From Clarkia xantiana subsp. parviflora (taxonomy: Eukaryota > Streptophyta > Magnoliopsida > Myrtales > Onagraceae): DNA of 64,000 bases. The position numbers and the translations under genes are program-made. A model generated the notes under the pieces. That model ran no database searches. It was given only the letters and a program-made list of their open reading frames with translations, and had not been told where the DNA came from. This document shows, one piece after another, positions 23,511-34,387 of this stretch; position 1 is the stretch's first letter; each line of letters opens with the position of its first letter. Location of the stretch: the NCBI GenBank assembly GCA_036873135.1, contig JAPTYO010000018.1, positions 11,399,503 through 11,463,502 on the forward strand, written 5' to 3'.

Positions 23511-23544
23511 CCTCGTCTAAACGGCGCGCTCGCGTGTACACGGG

Positions 23545-23735
23545 GGTCTTGTGCATTGCTACACACAAATGCCAAGTACCGGGAAAACGACCTTGTGCAT
23601 TACTACCCATAAATGCCAAGGATCACTCTAAGGACTTGCGCATTACTACTCACAAATGCCAAGTGCCGGGACAAAGACGTTACGCATTACTACCCACAAA
23701 TGCTAAGTGTCACTCTTAAGTCTTGCACATTACTA
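23545..23735. repeat. ~45-bp tandem repeat in E
   Basis: Four to five units containing TTGTGCATTACTACCCATAAATGCCAAG.. in diverged form, from 23550 to about 23735. Confidence 0.75.
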
Positions 23736-24116
23736 CTCATGGAATATAGCAAGCATACAACATATGCGACCATGACACATACATCTCGCCATGCCTTGGT
23801 ATATCCAAGAGGGGCACGCACTGCAGGGACGTATGTCTCCTAACAACAACTACGGATGCTTTCATTCACAAAGAGGACGAGTCTCAACTCTATTCTATAG
23901 TCCACACCACATGGACAATCTCAAAACACAAAGGTATGAAATATTAATACCATATTACCATGCATTACTAAACCATTCATGACAGGTCTCGTATGACAAC
24001 GTCAAAGCATAGAAACATAAACATAAAGGGTTCAACGGGATAACATCCCAACAAGCAACCTCAACCCAAACATGGGGAGCCAAAACTATATACAAAGAGT
24101 TAGTGAAAGCAAACAC

Positions 24117-26666
24117 TCAACCTAACGCCACGTCAGGAGCACGACCATCAACAACATCTCTGCATGCCCCGGATACATCCTCTCCAAACGTGGTACCCTC
24201 CAATATAATCGTATATCCAGCATCATTGAACATCAACTCGTACTCACGGGTGTCAGCTTCAATATCCTCGGGGGCATTCCTAACAACCATGGCAGGGACA
24301 TACTCCTCAACAGCAGGGGGGAGGGGGGGCATCCGCCACAACAGGCGGGGCAACAGTCCATCTCTAACTCTCAAGGCTGCCACATGCTCTGTGGAAAACT
24401 TGGAATGCAGACCGAGCTGATCAAAATGCAAGTTCAGAGCAAGAGCACACACATGCTCGATAAGACCCTCAATAGAGTCATAAAGCATATCATCCGCAGC
24501 CACCAGGACTTCAGAATGGTAGGACTCGGAAGCCTTGTATTCCGCTACGCCCATAACCTTGCCATCCGTAAGGGACTTCTCCTTCGTGGCCTACAGGGCG
24601 AGATCATGATCGGCGCTATCTGCAACGACCTTCGCCTGAAGGGAAGCAATATCAGACTAAAGCGCCACAATACGAGTCTGACGAGCGGAACTCTCCGCTT
24701 GTAGATCAACAACCCTCGTATCCAAGATGTGTGCCTTCTCCTTAGCACCCTCAGCCTCGAGACAGGCAATCTCAGACTTCTCCATAAACATCTTCTTCTC
24801 CTCTGCGAGTTCAATCACGAAGGAGGAGAGATTGGCCATATGAATTGCAACCTACAATAATAAATAGCAAGTAAGCTGCAGTAACAAAGACAAGCATACA
24901 TACAAAGCGTGAAGGAGTAAGGATAGATACTCACAGGTGCAAGGTACGACAATGCACCCTCAGCACATGCTTGCGCACCCTCGGGGTCACTGGGGCGAAT
25001 GCTCCGTTCCCCAGGAGGAATAATCTGCTGAAGAACACGAACTCCCACCTCGGGGGTGGTCAAGCTAACCTCATTCGTAAAGCGAGGCCCTCCGGCGGAG
25101 AAGGGCACCCACTCATCACCCACAACAGATTCCTTTGAGGGACAAACCAGCTCGGCCCGTGTAAGGGAAGCAACTGGCGGAATAGTTGTAAAATATGCAA
25201 AGATAAACAAGACGATCCAAATATACTAAGTATAAAAATAATACAAGAACAACCAATATACCTGTGCGGGGAGGCCCCTCCTCCGAAGCCTGGTCCCTCG
25301 ACCGGGGGGCAGACATCACGGGTACGGCAGGTGTGCGGGCTTCAATTCCTTTCCCCTTGCTAAGTGGAGTTCTCAACGCCTCGCCACTGCCAGAATTGGA
25401 GCGCTTAGGATCGCTCAAGGGCCGCACCTCAGAGTCGGGACGCTTTGCCTTGGCCCAAGGCGGAGTGTTGATTGTTGTAACAACTTGCTCTACCACAAGT
25501 GAGGATCGACCTACAAACAAGAACAAAGCAAGATAAAAACAAAGGCATTGGACACAAACAAGTAAAATGATTGCACAAATATACAACTTACCCGCACTCC
25601 CTTTACCACGTCCATGCTTCATGCCCTGGAGAACAGCGGATATGTCCGTGCGCCCGCTCCGTGCACCAGGAGCAGCACCTCCCTGAGAGCCCGCCTGCAA
25701 GCGGGAAGTTTTTCCATGACACCAACCTACATCACAACACAAGGAAGTTATAAAGGTTCACAACATACAGAAGTACCTCCCGAAGGTGGAGTGCAAATAC
25801 CAGCCCTGCGCAAATCTCGCTCCTTCACACAAGACAAGGCCGTGTATGCACGCGCCTTGTGCACCCGATACACCTTCTTCATCGCTGCTTTTTCAGACTC
25901 GGAGAATTCACGAAAAGCTGGCACGGGATCAGGTTTTGTAACCCGAATAATACGCCAATTCATCCCGGGATCGTCAGTGAAGAAATAGTGTTTTTGCCAA
26001 TGACTCTTCGACCGGTCTACAACAGTAACAAACCGAAGAGTGCTATCCCACTTCACTTCGCCCAATCCGAGATCAGCAAACTTATTTCCCTTAATCAAAG
26101 GCTAGCGAATAGAAATGGAACATAACCCATACGCATCCGGACGTTGGAGTCGGAAGAAGCATCAGAAGAGCAAGTTCGAATAACTCCAAGACTATTGATG
26201 GCATAGTACTCAGAAGCAAACCCAGTACCGTATCGCAACAGGCGCAAGATCAAGAGTAGAGATCCTATAATAACAACACAACTTCCGCAAGTCCGAGCAG
26301 TAAGGGAAGCGCAGTCCCATCCAAATTTGGGAGGCGTAAATAGCAGACAAATCATTCCAGAGGCACAGTGGGCATTCCCGGACTAGCATCTGGAATAACA
26401 TCAAACGGGAAGAATGTCTCTCCCTAAGGACAAAGCCCAGAATGAACGATAAGGCGCTGATACTCATCATAATCCAATTTCTTGCCCACAAAGGTTTGCA
26501 CCAAGTCCTTCGACTCCACGCGAGGCTCCAGCTCTGAGGAAGAAGGTATATCGTCCATAGTTTCCGGCTTGGAAGAATCCGTAAAATCTGAAGACTCCGA
26601 CTCGGAATCAAAATCCGAATCAGAAAGAAATCTAACAGATGGGGTAGGAATATGAGAGTTACTCAT
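24117..26666 (-). pseudogene. antisense gene of element E (gypsy-type transposon domain and coiled coil)
   Basis: Spliced gene on the strand opposite to E. The first coding exon starts with ATG at 26666 and is Ser/Asp/Glu-rich (SDSDFDSESESSD). Next comes a conserved block RFPYCSDLRKLCCYYRI..APVAIRYW, homologous to F, G and L and resembling Pfam PF04195. Further on is HYFFTDDPGMNWRI (26098-25748). Introns with GT...AG ends follow, one starting GTATGTT near 25774, exactly as in L, and others near 25590, 25262 and 24930. The last exon is a coiled coil (LAEEKKMFMEKSEIACLEAE), continuing past one in-frame TAG (24657) to 24117. Further stops near 26424 and 26355 make it a pseudogene. Function unknown; related antisense ORFs are recorded in Tat elements. 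Confidence 0.75.
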
Positions 26667-27655
26667 GTTCACAAAGCCAGCAAGTCGAGAAGGTAATCCG
26701 AAGGATGGACACCCCAGCTTCTCACAACACAACTACTACAAGGATACAACTACAACCCGTCAATACTTACGCGTACACCCAACGTGTTTACAACCTCTAT
26801 GCAACGAACGTCCCCCGCTCGGGGGCAACATCATGCTCACAAATCTATTAAGTGTTCAACTACTACATAGCGAACATCCTCTATACGGGGGCAACTCTAT
26901 GTTAGTAAAGGCCTCGTCCCAACACTTACAAGATCTACGTGGGTGTATGCACGCCTACGCACGTCTATGCACGCCTACGTACCCCCGAGTATCTACGTAT
27001 ATCCACGCTCAACTATAGGTGTTTGCATACACTAATATGTGTTCATGCACCGCTCTAGGCGCCTATACGCAAGTATATATTCATACATGCACGTACATGT
27101 ACCTATGAGTGCCAACATGTGCATACATGCACTTACACATGCTCATGTGTATCCATGAATGCTTACATGCATCTATGCTCACCTACGTGGCCTAAGGCAA
27201 ATCCCGCAAGGTAACAAGTGCTAGTATACTCATAGTACTAACACCTATATACATATGCTTATCTAACATGTGTAGGATATGGATACATACATACATCCCA
27301 TTTGGGAATACAAAGCTTAGCTATAGCTACAAGCACCTCCATACAAGCAAGTGTGTACATACATGTCACAATGATTCCTTTGGCAATCAAAGATGGCAAT
27401 CAATAAGGAAGTATCACTCCTACTCTATACATAAAAGTGGTAAAACACTTAACCATTTATTTTAATGCTCTTTTTTGCTATGCTTAACTATCCTAGGCAT
27501 TTCATCAAACACTTGGTGGGCATGGATAATCAAGTTCAAAATCAAGATAAGATTGACCAAATTGATGCAATTAAAGGCATTAGCATAACTGGAAATGGTT
27601 CTAATCAACCCCAAAAAACCGAATCGACTCTAAAAATGAGGTCACGAGCTAGTAC
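26667..27655 (-). other. 5' intron region of the antisense gene in E
   Basis: About 1 kb between the GC-rich first exon and the first coding exon. It is low-complexity, rich in ACATGCAC/CTACGTA-type words around 26930-27200, and has no coding signal. Element L has a region of the same size at the same place. Confidence 0.45.
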
Positions 27656-27870
27656 CTTCGCCCGTCCCGTCGCCGGAGCTCCGCCCGCTGCGCCGCCGTG
27701 ATCGCTGCCGTCCGCCGCCCTGGCTGCCGCTGGACTCGCCGCCACGAGCTGGGTCTCCCAGTGAGTGGTGGTTGGCCGGTGGTGGAAGGGGTGTGGGTGG
27801 ATGATTGGTTTGAGTTCTAAGTCACTTACTCTCTAAGAAATGGAGAAGACAACTCTAAAAAGGGGGAAGA
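27656..27870 (-). other. GC-rich first exon of the antisense gene in E
   Basis: A sharply GC-rich stretch (GCCGCC-type, 27660-27790) in AT-rich surroundings. On the minus strand it is followed by a possible donor GGCGAAG|GTACT at 27655. A comparable GC-rich exon lies at 54190-54438 in L, also just downstream of a TATA box. Probably mostly untranslated. Confidence 0.5.
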
Positions 27871-27897
27871 CAAAGTGTGGTGATATTTGAAGTCACT

Positions 27898-27907
27898 CCT
27901 TTATATA
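27898..27907 (-). promoter_or_regulatory. TATA box of the antisense gene in E
   Basis: The minus strand reads GTGTATATAAAGGAGTGAC, directed towards the GC-rich exon and the antisense coding exons. It lies outside the LTRs, so it is a separate internal promoter. Confidence 0.55.
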
Positions 27908-28435
27908 CACCTGTAGGTAACATCTTTCCCCTTCCATATTTTTTCTATCTCTTTTGGAAGGAATTCCTAACACCTATGCATGTTTACATATCCATGCAGA
28001 CACGTATACATTAACACACACACGTTTACATATCCATGTCACGTGTTTGCAATTACAACCGCGACGTGCATATACTCTTGTTCATGTTATCGCATATATA
28101 TATGTCCATAATTATATGATTTAATTTCATAACATTGCATATCGTACATGTGTTCTCGTATAAATGCACGTCATAATCATACATGTGTTAGCATTCATAT
28201 CCATGATCGCATACACGGACTAGAGTTGTCATATACGTATAGGCCATATATATATGCGTGTTGCACTAATCATGTCGACAAATATAACTATTCCCGTCTA
28301 AGTCCAAAGAGGGATACATCGTAATAAGGTCCGCGCGCCAACGGGTAATAAGTCTATCCCAAGGTAACACCCGAACATAAATCGAACGTATACTCTATCG
28401 AAAATAGAGCAAAGACGGAGCCATACCACCACTTT
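27908..28435. other. AT-rich upstream region of the antisense gene in E
   Basis: Contains many ACATATCCATG / CATACATGTG-like words and TATATATA runs between about 27970 and 28260. No gene seen. It could be promoter DNA of the antisense gene and 3' untranslated region of E. Confidence 0.5.
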
Positions 28436-28448
28436 ACTCGGGGGCAAA
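28436..28448 (+). promoter_or_regulatory. polypurine tract of element E
   Basis: CTCGGGGGCAAA directly precedes the TGATGGG start of the right LTR. It primes plus-strand DNA synthesis. Elements F and G share GGGGGCAAA. Confidence 0.8.
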
Positions 28449-29096
28449 TGATGGGTATACGTCCGATTCGGGTTCGTTTTGTATTATTCGAACTTCGTAT
28501 ACGCGTCGAACTCACTAACGATTTCTAATGTTCACCCGCGGGTACTAAAAAGTCCAGGACACGCGCGTACGCGCTCCAGACTTACACCGCGTCCGGATTA
28601 TCATCACAATCCGGACCGGGTCCGGATTGTCCCGTTATCCCGGACCTCCCGGGATTCTCGGGACGGTCCGGATTCCTCCTATTATTGACATGTGAACCCC
28701 TACGCAAACACCGCACGTGCAAACCCATCCAATGTCAGCTTTACTCCCGTCTACGCTCGGTTCATACTTTGCATTGAACCGACGTCGGACCGTTCAAACC
28801 CGGTTTGATTCTAAGGTTTCATATAAATATGGGCCTTGATCATTCATTTCAAACTAAGTTGACAGCAAAAGCTCTGCTCTCTCTCTTACTTTCTCTCTCT
28901 AAAATACATGACTTAAGCTTCGGAGAGGGTTCATCGCACTCCAGCCCCCCCTGCGTGGTGTGCGATACTGCCCCTCTTGCAGGTATACGGAGACAAACGA
29001 GTTCGGCACGTACGAAGACCCGGAATAGGAGCAATCCTAGGCATTCTTCTGTCGTCACTACCAGGATCCGACTCCCCACTCGAAAAGGATCCAACC
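28449..29096 (+). repeat. 3' LTR of element E
   Basis: Begins TGATGGGTATACG. It ends near GGATCCAACC, the CA end being mutated, and is followed by CCTCT, the target duplication. TATAAATA is at 28822-28829. Confidence 0.85.
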
Positions 29097-29718
29097 CCTC
29101 TCGCCTATCATAGGCTGGTAGTAATATCTTTTCCGCAAAATGCACCTCTTTTTCTTGTGGGATCCTTAAGGCGGACTTACACAATGAGTCGGCGTCCCCA
29201 TTTTCTTCTCTCGGTATGACCGTGATTTTGAAGGTTTCAAAACCTCCAATTGCTATTTGCACCTCTTGAAAGTATTATCGCATCTTTGAGGATTTGGCTT
29301 TGTAGCCTCCGTTGACTTGGTTCACCACCAGTTGGGAGTCGCTTTTTAGTTCCAAGTGTTTTACTCCCACACCTCTTACTATTCGCAGGCTTGTGAGTAG
29401 AGCTTCATATTCCGCTTCATTTTTTGTAGCACGGAATGTCAAATCCATAGCGTAGCACAACGGAGTTCCTTGTTGAGGTGGTATTATTACGAGGCCTACC
29501 CCCGATCCTTCTTGGTTAGAGGATCCGTCCGTGTACATTGTCCAGACATCCTCATTGTTGTCCCCCCCCCCCCCCCTTATTTCTTGCTTTGGTGGGTTCT
29601 CTTCTATTGTATCTGGTTGTTGCCTGTAAATTCTGCTATGAAATCTGCTAAGGCCTGATCCTTGATGGCCATTCTTAGGGCGAAGTGTATTCTGAATTCG
29701 CTTAGCTCTATTTCCCAT
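29097..29718 (-). pseudogene. archaeal-type RNase H of element D
   Basis: The second RNase H domain that marks the Tat lineage. It reads MYTDGSS, ATKNEAEYEALLTSL and SDSQLVVNQVNGGYKAKS, then after a frame change ITVIPREENGDADSLCKSAL, so the D-E-D-D residues are visible. It is broken by a stop and frame change near 29275 and cut by element E at 29097. A run of fifteen C at 29562-29576 (glycines on the coding strand) lies just upstream of the domain. Confidence 0.85.
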
Positions 29719-31395
29719 TTGACCATCCTCCCTGACACGTCGGGTCTTTGGAGTATGTGTTTCAAAGGTTGATTTGTAAGTACCACTATCTCATGTGCGT
29801 GGAAATATGGCCTAAGCTTCCTTGCTGTGACTACTAGGGAAAAGAGATATTTCTCTATTGGCACGTAATTTTTTTCGTACTTTGCGAGTGTCTTACTTAC
29901 AAAGTATATTGGTAATTGAATGTCGTTCTCCTCCCTTATTAATGCTAAGCTAACTGCCGTCTCGCTTACTGAGATGTACAAGTATAGCTTCTCCTCCGGT
30001 ACTGGATGTGCTAAGGGTGGCAGTGTTCTTATGTGTTGTTTGGCAGTCTTCTTCACATCTAGGCGTCCATTCAAACCTCTTGTTTGCTCGCCATACTTCA
30101 AAGAAGGGCAGCGCTTTGTCATCTATCTTTGAGAGCAAACGATTCAAGGATGCCAACCTCCCGTTAAGCTGTTGTACTTCCTTAGGCTTGGTGGGCAATT
30201 TCATTTCTTCGATTGCAAGTGGCTTTTCGGGGTTCGCCTTAATTCCTCTTTGGCTTACCATGAAGCCGAGGAATTTTCCTGATTGCACTCCAAATACGCA
30301 TTTTTGTGGGTTTAATCGTACATGATGGATGCGCATCCTCTCAAATACCTTCCGCAAGTCAGCTTCATGGCTTGCTTTTACTTTGGACTTGACGATCATG
30401 TCGTCTATATATGCCTCCATCGTTTTCCCAATCATATCCCCAAGTAGCTTGTTGACCATCCTTTGGTATGTTGCTCCTGCATTTATTAATCCGAAAGGCA
30501 TCACCTTGTAGTGATAAACCTCACTGTCCGCGTAGAAAGCCGTGTGTGGTGCATCTTCTGGACACATCTTCATTTGGTTGTACCCTGAGTATGCGTCCAT
30601 GAGGCTTATTACTTCATGTCCTGCAGTGGAGTCTACTAGTTGGTCTATTCGTGGAAGCGGGTATGCATCTTTCGGACATGAATTGTTCAAGCCGTGGTAG
30701 TCAATGCACATTCGCCATCTTCCATTGTTCTTTCTAACCAATACTGGGTTTACTACCCATGTTTGGAATCCTATTTCTTGTATGAACTCAGCGTCTAGCA
30801 GTTTGCCCACCTCCTCTCGGATTGGGATCTTCTTTGGTTCCCCTAGTGATCGTCTTTTTTGTGCTATTGGTCGGGCTGACTCGTTAATGTTTAGCTTGTG
30901 CGAGATTACGTCTTCGCTTATTCCTGGCATATCGCTTGGAGACCATGCGAATAACTCCTTGTACTCCTTGAGGAGTGCTACTAAATCCTCTTCGTCCCTT
31001 TTGGAGAGTGTTCTCCCCAGCCGTATTTTTCTGTCTGGCTCTTCTATTAAATCTTCTGTTATATCTTCCGCAAGGGCTGGTCTTCCATATTCCTCCATTG
31101 GGTCTGTGTCAGTGAGAAACACAGCTGGCGGGTGATTGTTTCCTTCCTCCTTCCATATGTCATTCAAGCATATCCGTGCGACTCGTTGGTCTCCTTTAAC
31201 CTCCCCTACTCCTTTTCCTCCTGGGAATTTGAGTACCTGAAATGTTGTAGACAGAATCATACCATTTTTTTTTATTGAAGTACGTCCTATCATTCCATTG
31301 TAACCGGGTAATTTTTCCACTATGACAAAGCTAGCGTTGAAGGTAAGGTTTGTTTCCCCATCCTCCGATGTCACCGACAAAGTGATTGTTCCCAT
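29604..31395 (-). pseudogene. protease end, reverse transcriptase and RNase H of element D
   Basis: From 31395 leftwards: protease C-terminus (GYNGMIGRTSI), a linker (ELFAWSPSDMPGIS), the RT with WRMCIDYHGLNNSCPKD, SLMDAYSGYNQMK, FGLINAGATYQRMVNKLLGD and the catalytic YIDDMIVKS, then SGKFLGFMVSQRGI. A frameshift near 30060 leads to the gypsy RNase H (30122-29604) with LALIREENDIQLPIYFVSK, AIEKYLFSLVV-like EKYLFSLVVTARKLRPYF and KDQALADFIAE. The RT core is well preserved, but the frameshift separates the domains. It uses a different codon register and is clearly diverged from F. Confidence 0.9.
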
Positions 31396-31439
31396 TGGAT
31401 ATGACTCTGCTCCTTGGAAGTCTGTTAGTGGGTTATATA

Positions 31440-32002
31440 GGGACTTCGGCCTTCAGGTCTCTTTTCTTTATCCCAAGCTTTATCATTGTATCGAATGCCA
31501 GGATATTTTTCTAAATTCCTTCATTCACCAAGATCCTCCTTACTTGGTAATCCTTGATGCCGATGGTCACTACAAGTGCCTCGTTGTTAGGTAGGCTTAG
31601 GTTTTTTATATCCTTTCCACCAAAGTGGATGTCCCCCCCCCCCCCCCCACTGTGTTTCCTTTCGTGTGCCTTTTGCTTTTCCCATGACTGTGTAGCATAC
31701 ACCTCTCTTGCATAGTTTGTTTCTCCTCCTGAGGCTAGGCCTCCATGGATTGTATTTATCGTTGCTCCGACTATCCACTTTTTTTTCCTTGGGGGTGGTG
31801 GGGGTAGTTCTTGGCTCACCCTCCACTGTGGTATTGTAGAGCTTGATGGGTTGTTACTCAGGGGCAGTTGATATTCTTTAGGTGGTAGTTGGTCTTCCAT
31901 CTTCTCCTTTTGCTCCCTTGTGTTTGAGTCTTGAAGACCCATCATTGGTGCTTGACTACTACTGCCCCCGTTGTTCCCTATTTTCATATTGTTTATTGCC
32001 AT
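31440..32002 (-). pseudogene. short gag remnant and protease start of element D
   Basis: ATG at 32000-32002 (MAINNMK) lies only about 30 bases from the PBS. The ~165 codons have no capsid-like core; they start in a Gln/Ser/Pro-rich stretch and pass into TINTIHGGLASGGE and NNEALVVTIGI, the segment before the protease. The active site reads ILVNEGI followed by a stop, where E and F have ILVDGGSS or ILIDGGSS. The catalytic Asp is therefore Asn, and the protease is dead. A run of sixteen C (31633-31648) lies inside the glycine codons. Confidence 0.78.
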
Positions 32003-32032
32003 CGAGCCTAGGTAGTAGGCTTGCTCGAATCC

Positions 32033-32045
32033 GCAGACGGCGCCA
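32033..32045 (-). promoter_or_regulatory. primer binding site of element D
   Basis: The minus strand reads TGGCGCCGTCTGC directly after the LTR end at 32047. Confidence 0.78.
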
Positions 32046-32046
32046 G

Positions 32047-32772
32047 TGATTGCACACAAGTGTTCTCTGTGGGCTTCTCCTTCTCGTCCTTCTTCTTTGT
32101 GGGCTTCTTCTTCCCGATCCTCTAATTCTTGGGCTTCTTTCTTCTCGATCCTCTCCTTGGGTACCTGCATATGGGCACCGGGGGGGGGGGGGTCCCGCTA
32201 AGCCAAGTCCGAAGCTTAAGTGAGTATGAGCTTTAGAGAGAGGTAGTGAGCTTAGACAGAGAGTGGGAGATTACCTTCAAATGAGGGGAAGAGGCATCTG
32301 TTTATAGAACTCCTATTTAACCGCCCCGGTTCCAGTGGTTTCCTGGTCCGGTTGTGGCAGGTTCGTAATATAAGTTGGCATTGACCGTAAATAAGGTGCA
32401 TTTGACCCCGGTTCGACCGTAGATAAGTTTATCATAGCTAAGTGTTGGTTTGTAGCCTCCAAGGGCAGAGCCCCGGGCAAAATATCGTTCGGGGGTAGGG
32501 TCCGGATGAGGGGAACTCGTTCGGACGGAGGGGGGGTACTCGCCCGGGTACCCCTAAGGTCTTGATCGGGTTACCCGAGCAAGGGTTCCTTGCTTGGGTT
32601 GCCCCCGGGTGGTTTTTCCTCCCTGGGTCTTCCCGAGATGGTTTCTCCACTCGGGGTGTTTTCCGGGCCTATGTGGTGGGCCTCGCGTGTCCATGATCCA
32701 AGTTTCGAATTATATTCGGTTATGGCCCATTTATCGGGTCCAGTTAGTGATACCTTGGCCGTATATCCAACA
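32047..32772 (-). repeat. 5' LTR of element D
   Basis: 726 bp from TGATTGCACAC to GTATATCCAACA, followed by the GTATA duplication. It contains thirteen G at 32180-32192. It is related to but distinctly different from the left LTR portion of D. Confidence 0.82.
32301..32306 (-). promoter_or_regulatory. TATA box in 5' LTR of D
   Basis: The minus strand reads GTTCTATAAACAG, at the same position within the LTR as in H. Confidence 0.5.
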
Positions 32773-32777
32773 GTATA

Positions 32778-33691
32778 TGTATAGTTGTCCCTCGTAGTGG
32801 ACACACTTAACATTCCGGATGTGGTGGGGGGGGGGGGGGGGGATGGGGTTAAGCTCTTGAATGGGCTACACTTGGTAGCTCATGGGTGTACCATTCCTCA
32901 GTAGTAGGCATTTTGATATATTTGCATATAGGGATTACCGTTACATTGGTTACGCTCTTGGAGATGCATGATTGCCCCCGTAGTGGACATGTTGCTGTAT
33001 ATAGGGGTTTACTCTTGTCTAGGCTACGTTTCGTAACTCGTGTATATGAAGTTGCTCCTGTAGTGAGCGTGTCTTGCACTCCAGGTGTGTGAGTGTGGAT
33101 GATATGTATTGGCATGTAGGCGGTGGTGTCATCCATATGGAGATTGACGAGTCTTCTCCTTGTCGTAGTTGAGGAGTCTTGCACTCGTCGCAGTGGAGGA
33201 TTTTTGCTTTAGGGCATCAGAGGAGTTTTACACATGCCAGGATTCAGGCGTTGTGCCAAGTATTACCTCCTAGTTGCCCAATAGCTTTTCCTTGGTGATT
33301 TGATTTTTTCGCCTTTCTTTTGGTGGAGGTTACCCATTCGCTCGACAGTATTATGCAATTGTATCCCTATTGGATTGCATAGGGGGTGGTTGTGAGTGTG
33401 AGATCATTCATTGTAGTTAGAGAATATTGTTTCCCCTGGTAGTGGGAATGACCCAAATTTTGAACACGGGGGGCTTGACCCATGCGTTGGTTGCAATTTT
33501 TATTCGGAGTGTTTCGGGCTCCAATGCGTCTAGTCTTCTGTTCAGTCAAACCTGTGCTTGAGAATGCTCTATCCCGATGGATGAGCAATGCGGGCCATTT
33601 TCTCATTGGTGTGACGCATGCCCCGACAGTCCACTTTCCAACTCTTACCCCATCCTGACGGCGAAGTTGTCTAAGTTCAGGTTGTGTTGTT
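32778..33691. other. non-coding stretch between D and LTR H
   Basis: Contains seventeen G at 32826-32842 and diverged repeats of a GCCCCCGTAGTGGACATG-like phrase (near 32790, 32975 and 33055). A weak GACGGCGAAG near 33657 could be a decayed primer site for H. No coding motif seen. Probably the inside of the element into which D inserted. Confidence 0.4.
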
Positions 33692-34387
33692 TGTGATCAC
33701 TCTTGTCTTGCATCTCCAATCTTCTTTCTCCTTGCTCACCTGCAAAAGAGGCACCATGGGTGTTCCCGGTAAGCCTACTCTGATGCCTAAATGAGATATC
33801 TGTTTTAGAGAGAGAAAATATAGGCTTGATAGAGTTCAAGATTACCTTCAAATGAGGGAAAGAGAACTCTATTTATAAAGTTCCTTGGTGGCTATTCCGG
33901 TTTCAGGGGATTCTGGTCTGGAATAGCGGTTCTTCCGGGTAAAAACCGGGATTAATCGAGAATAAGGCGGGTCTATCCCTCGTTTGGCAACATGTGGGCC
34001 CAGATGGTTTAGGAGTGGTTCGAGATGGCCTTCAAAGGCGTGCCCCGAACGGATGTCCGTCGGGGCTTAAGGTCTAGACGAGTGGTACTCGTCCGGAGGG
34101 GGTTCCCGAGTGATGGCTACCACTCGGGGTACCCCGGGTGGAGCTATCACTCGGGGTACCCCGAGTGGTGGTTACCACTCACCACTCGGGGATACCCCGT
34201 GAGGTGCTACCACTCGGGTCTTCCGAGTGGTGGAATACCTCGAGCGAATTTTCCACTCAGGATGTGTTCGGCCTAAGTATTTGGGTCTCGGGGTGTCTGA
34301 TGTGAAAATTTCGGTTTACAACTGACTATGGCTCGTTACGGTCTCGATATGGAGTTTAGTTTACGATAGTTTGGCGTATATCCAACA
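33692..34387 (-). repeat. LTR H (D-related family)
   Basis: LTR-like unit from TGTGATCAC to CGTATATCCAACA, closely matching the left LTR portion of D over its first ~240 bases. No partner or clear target duplication was found, so it may be a solo or truncated LTR. The minus-strand TATAAAT is at 33871-33877. Confidence 0.65.
34095..34245. repeat. palindromic CACTCGGGGTACC repeats in LTR H
   Basis: Four or five variants of a palindrome centred on GGTACC or similar. The copy at 34148-34167 (CACTCGGGGTACCCCGAGTG) is a perfect 20-base palindrome. They could form hairpins in the LTR RNA. Confidence 0.75.

Larger units (their letters stand above)
22033..24116. other. non-coding repeat-rich region of element E
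   Basis: About 2.1 kb between the gag-like segment and the 3' end of the antisense gene. It holds three different tandem families (listed separately). No protein-coding signal was recognised on either strand. Confidence 0.6.
18249..29096 (+). mobile_element. Element E, non-autonomous Tat-type, nested in D
   Basis: Plus-strand element of 10.85 kb with LTRs at 18249-18879 and 28449-29096, a PBS after the left LTR and the tract CTCGGGGGCAAA before the right one. On both sides it is flanked by element D sequence, with the two halves of D's pol continuing across. It carries gag, protease and a second gag-like segment. RT, RNase H and integrase are absent. An opposite-strand spliced gene occupies 24117-27907. 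It must depend on another element's pol. Confidence 0.85.
15097..32772 (-). mobile_element. Element D, Ty3/gypsy Tat-type, with E nested inside
   Basis: Minus-strand element bounded by TGATTG at 15097 and CCAACA at 32772 with a perfect 5-bp duplication GTATA. From right to left it has a 5' LTR, PBS, a short gag remnant, protease, RT, RNase H, archaeal-type RNase H, [element E], integrase, a ~146-bp repeat array and a left LTR portion. It lacks the gag capsid core and any antisense gene. Every coding part is broken. Without E it would be about 6.8 kb. Confidence 0.8.
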
